A stretch of DNA of 64,000 nucleotides from Candidatus Heimdallarchaeota archaeon (GTDB lineage: Archaea > Asgardarchaeota > Heimdallarchaeia > Heimdallarchaeales > Kariarchaeaceae): assembly GCA_030149205.1 (NCBI GenBank), contig JASBSB010000006.1:310001-374000 (forward strand), written 5' to 3'. The notes under the pieces are model-generated. The model was not told where the DNA came from. It ran no database searches and saw only the letters and a program-made list of their open reading frames with translations. The translations under genes were made by a program, and so were the position numbers. This document shows positions 63,051 through 64,000 of this stretch, piece after piece. The first letter of the stretch is position 1. Each line of letters opens with the position of its first letter.

Positions 63051-63077
63051 GCTTGTCCCAGGAGTTTTGGGACAAGC
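63051..63077. repeat. Hairpin formed by an inner and outer copy of the right IS terminus
   Basis: GCTTGTCCCA (63051-63060) and TGGGACAAGC (63068-63077) form a perfect ten-base stem with a seven-base loop. The inner copy is a second, inverted, terminal sequence. Confidence 0.75.
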
Positions 63078-63080
63078 TTA

Positions 63081-63508
63081 CCCCATATTATTAATAAGTT
63101 AAGCTTTTAGCAAACCTTAGCTGTACAAATCATAGTTTATCAGAATAAATCGTAAATATTCTAAGATAAATATTGAAAATTCTGTTAGAATAATTAATGG
63201 ATTATATAAAATTGCATTAATTAGCAATAAATTTCATTCATAAAGACTATATAACCACCTAAACCATAAATTATGAATAAGGGCCTCCCTGTTTACTATA
63301 ATCACTCATAAGGTCAACAGAAACATCATAAGATGTTGAGGATGTTTGGTTGAATTTTTTCACCCAATCTGAGACTGTGAAATTTTTAAATGTAGCAGAA
63401 AATGTAAAACTGCCAATTAAATTTATACTGTGTAAAGTATCAATATTTTAAGTGAAATTGAGCATCTGAAGAATGAATAACATTCTATTCTCCGAAATAG
63501 ACTAGAAA
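63081..63508. other. A/T-rich intergenic region, nothing recognised
   Basis: 428 bases between the IS element and the truncated gene. A short AACATC-ATAA-GATGTT dyad (63322-63337) is the only structure noted. No credible open frame on either strand. Confidence 0.5.
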
Positions 63509-64000
63509 TTAAAATCCATCAAAAGATGGAAGACTGGGTTTAAGCTCTTTTATATCCTTTACATCCTGTTCAGGTTTTAGAGGACCCTCCTGTACAAATA
63601 GTTCATTGAACAGTCTCTCGCTTGCTGTTTTGTATTGACGCTGACCAATGGTTTTTAGTGACACTTTCGCCAGTTCTTTTAGTACTCGTATATTCATAAG
63701 TATGGAATATTTATCAGCTAGTTTTTGGGTGATCATATCTTCAATCTCTTCGGTCTCAAGCTTCTTCTTTTTATCAGGGATATGGGCCTGGACAACTTCA
63801 GCTTCTTTGATTAGATTTTCTGTTACTATGTCTCCAACACGGGTTCTAAACTCACTTAGGGTCTCACCAATTGATAAAGCATACATAATTGAAGCTCCTT
63901 CTTTGTCTGTAATTGGCCCCATTATCTCTAAATTTTTCACCTTATTTGAGAATTCTTCGAGGAGGGTTGGAAAGTCCAGATCAAGGTCTTCTGCAAAATT
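63509..64000 (-). CDS. Partial gene, C-terminal part of an unknown protein
   Basis: The frame is open through the right edge of the window. A GTG at 63940 could be a start, but the in-frame sequence upstream of it (AEDLDLDFPTLLEEFSNK) looks coding, so the N-terminus is outside. The visible 164 or so residues are mostly helical and charged: ITDKEGASIMYALSIGETL, LIKEAEVVQAHIPDKKKKLETEEIEDMITQKL, and a C-terminal PSLPSFDGF. No membrane segment. Family not recognised; a scaffold or signalling protein is possible. Confidence 0.6.
   Translation of the reverse strand, partial: NFAEDLDLDFPTLLEEFSNKVKNLEIMGPITDKEGASIMYALSIGETLSEFRTRVGDIVTENLIKEAEVVQAHIPDKKKKLETEEIEDMITQKLADKYSILMNIRVLKELAKVSLKTIGQRQYKTASERLFNELFVQEGPLKPEQDVKDIKELKPSLPSFDGF

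Larger units (their letters stand above)
61999..63078 (-). mobile_element. IS5-type insertion sequence
   Basis: About 1,080 bases bounded by inverted repeats AGCTTGTCCCAAAA (61999-62012) and TTTTGGGACAAGCT (63065-63078), 14 bases and identical. Both ends are flanked by TA, a likely 2-base target duplication. The interior is strikingly GC-rich against the A/T-rich neighbourhood. It carries one DDE transposase with a frameshift. Near the right end is a 10-base hairpin that contains a second copy of the terminal sequence (GCTTGTCCCA at 63051). Confidence 0.85.

Noticed and set aside
63322..63337. AACATC-ATAA-GATGTT dyad as a terminator or operator
   Set aside because: Six-base arms in A/T-rich DNA are expected by chance, and it is not next to a promoter or stop codon.

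Overview
The window reads as a low-GC archaeal chromosome segment, most likely from an Asgard archaeon of the Heimdallarchaeia type. This placement is an inference. In favour: many starts have an A/T-rich TATA-like box 23-31 bases upstream and no Shine-Dalgarno sequence (leaderless genes). There is an AN1 zinc finger fused to a site-2 protease, a MoxR ATPase pair, and a family of membrane proteins whose tails look like longin/roadblock domains. A type I copper protein and a complete oxidative pentose phosphate route are unusual for archaea in general. No rRNA, tRNA or CRISPR array was found.

Layout. 0-4 kb: three tandem seven-helix membrane proteins with soluble tails. 3.9-5.5 kb: a VKOR-type membrane oxidoreductase and an anchored extracytoplasmic thioredoxin. 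5.8-8 kb: SurE, AN1-S2P protease and a MazG-type pyrophosphohydrolase. 8.1-15.7 kb: a tight three-gene operon of a secreted alpha/alpha-toroid protein, a 1,378-residue fusion (toroid, Ig-like domain, 7TM, ATP-grasp ligase) and an extracytoplasmic transglutaminase. 15.9-31.9 kb: mixed metabolism (SDR, two VOC proteins, M24 and M1 peptidases, IMP dehydrogenase, AzlCD exporter), small membrane proteins and three more members of the 7TM family. 32.3-40.8 kb: a YpdA-like flavoprotein, then three alternating A-B pairs of related secreted, C-terminally anchored proteins. 40.8-47.8 kb: a class V aminotransferase, a regulator/membrane/secreted gene set with a palindromic operator, and divergent pgl and zwf. 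47.9-50.2 kb: two more 7TM paralogues. 50.3-59.7 kb: a PLDc_N/ABC transporter set, gcvT, a UDP-GlcNAc 2-epimerase, a DUF5682-like/MoxR pair, gnd and a YjbQ protein. 59.8-64 kb: an orphan membrane protein, a cupredoxin, a GC-rich IS5-type element (a recent arrival) and the 3' part of an unknown gene cut by the window edge.

How the genes work together. zwf, pgl and gnd together give glucose 6-phosphate to ribulose 5-phosphate with NADPH production. VKOR, the anchored thioredoxin and the cupredoxin point to redox chemistry outside the membrane. The toroid/ATP-grasp/transglutaminase operon, the A-B secreted pairs and the 7TM-tail family are the three sets I cannot match to a described system; they look like cell-surface and signalling functions. 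The eight 7TM genes within 64 kb suggest lineage-specific expansion of a receptor-like family.
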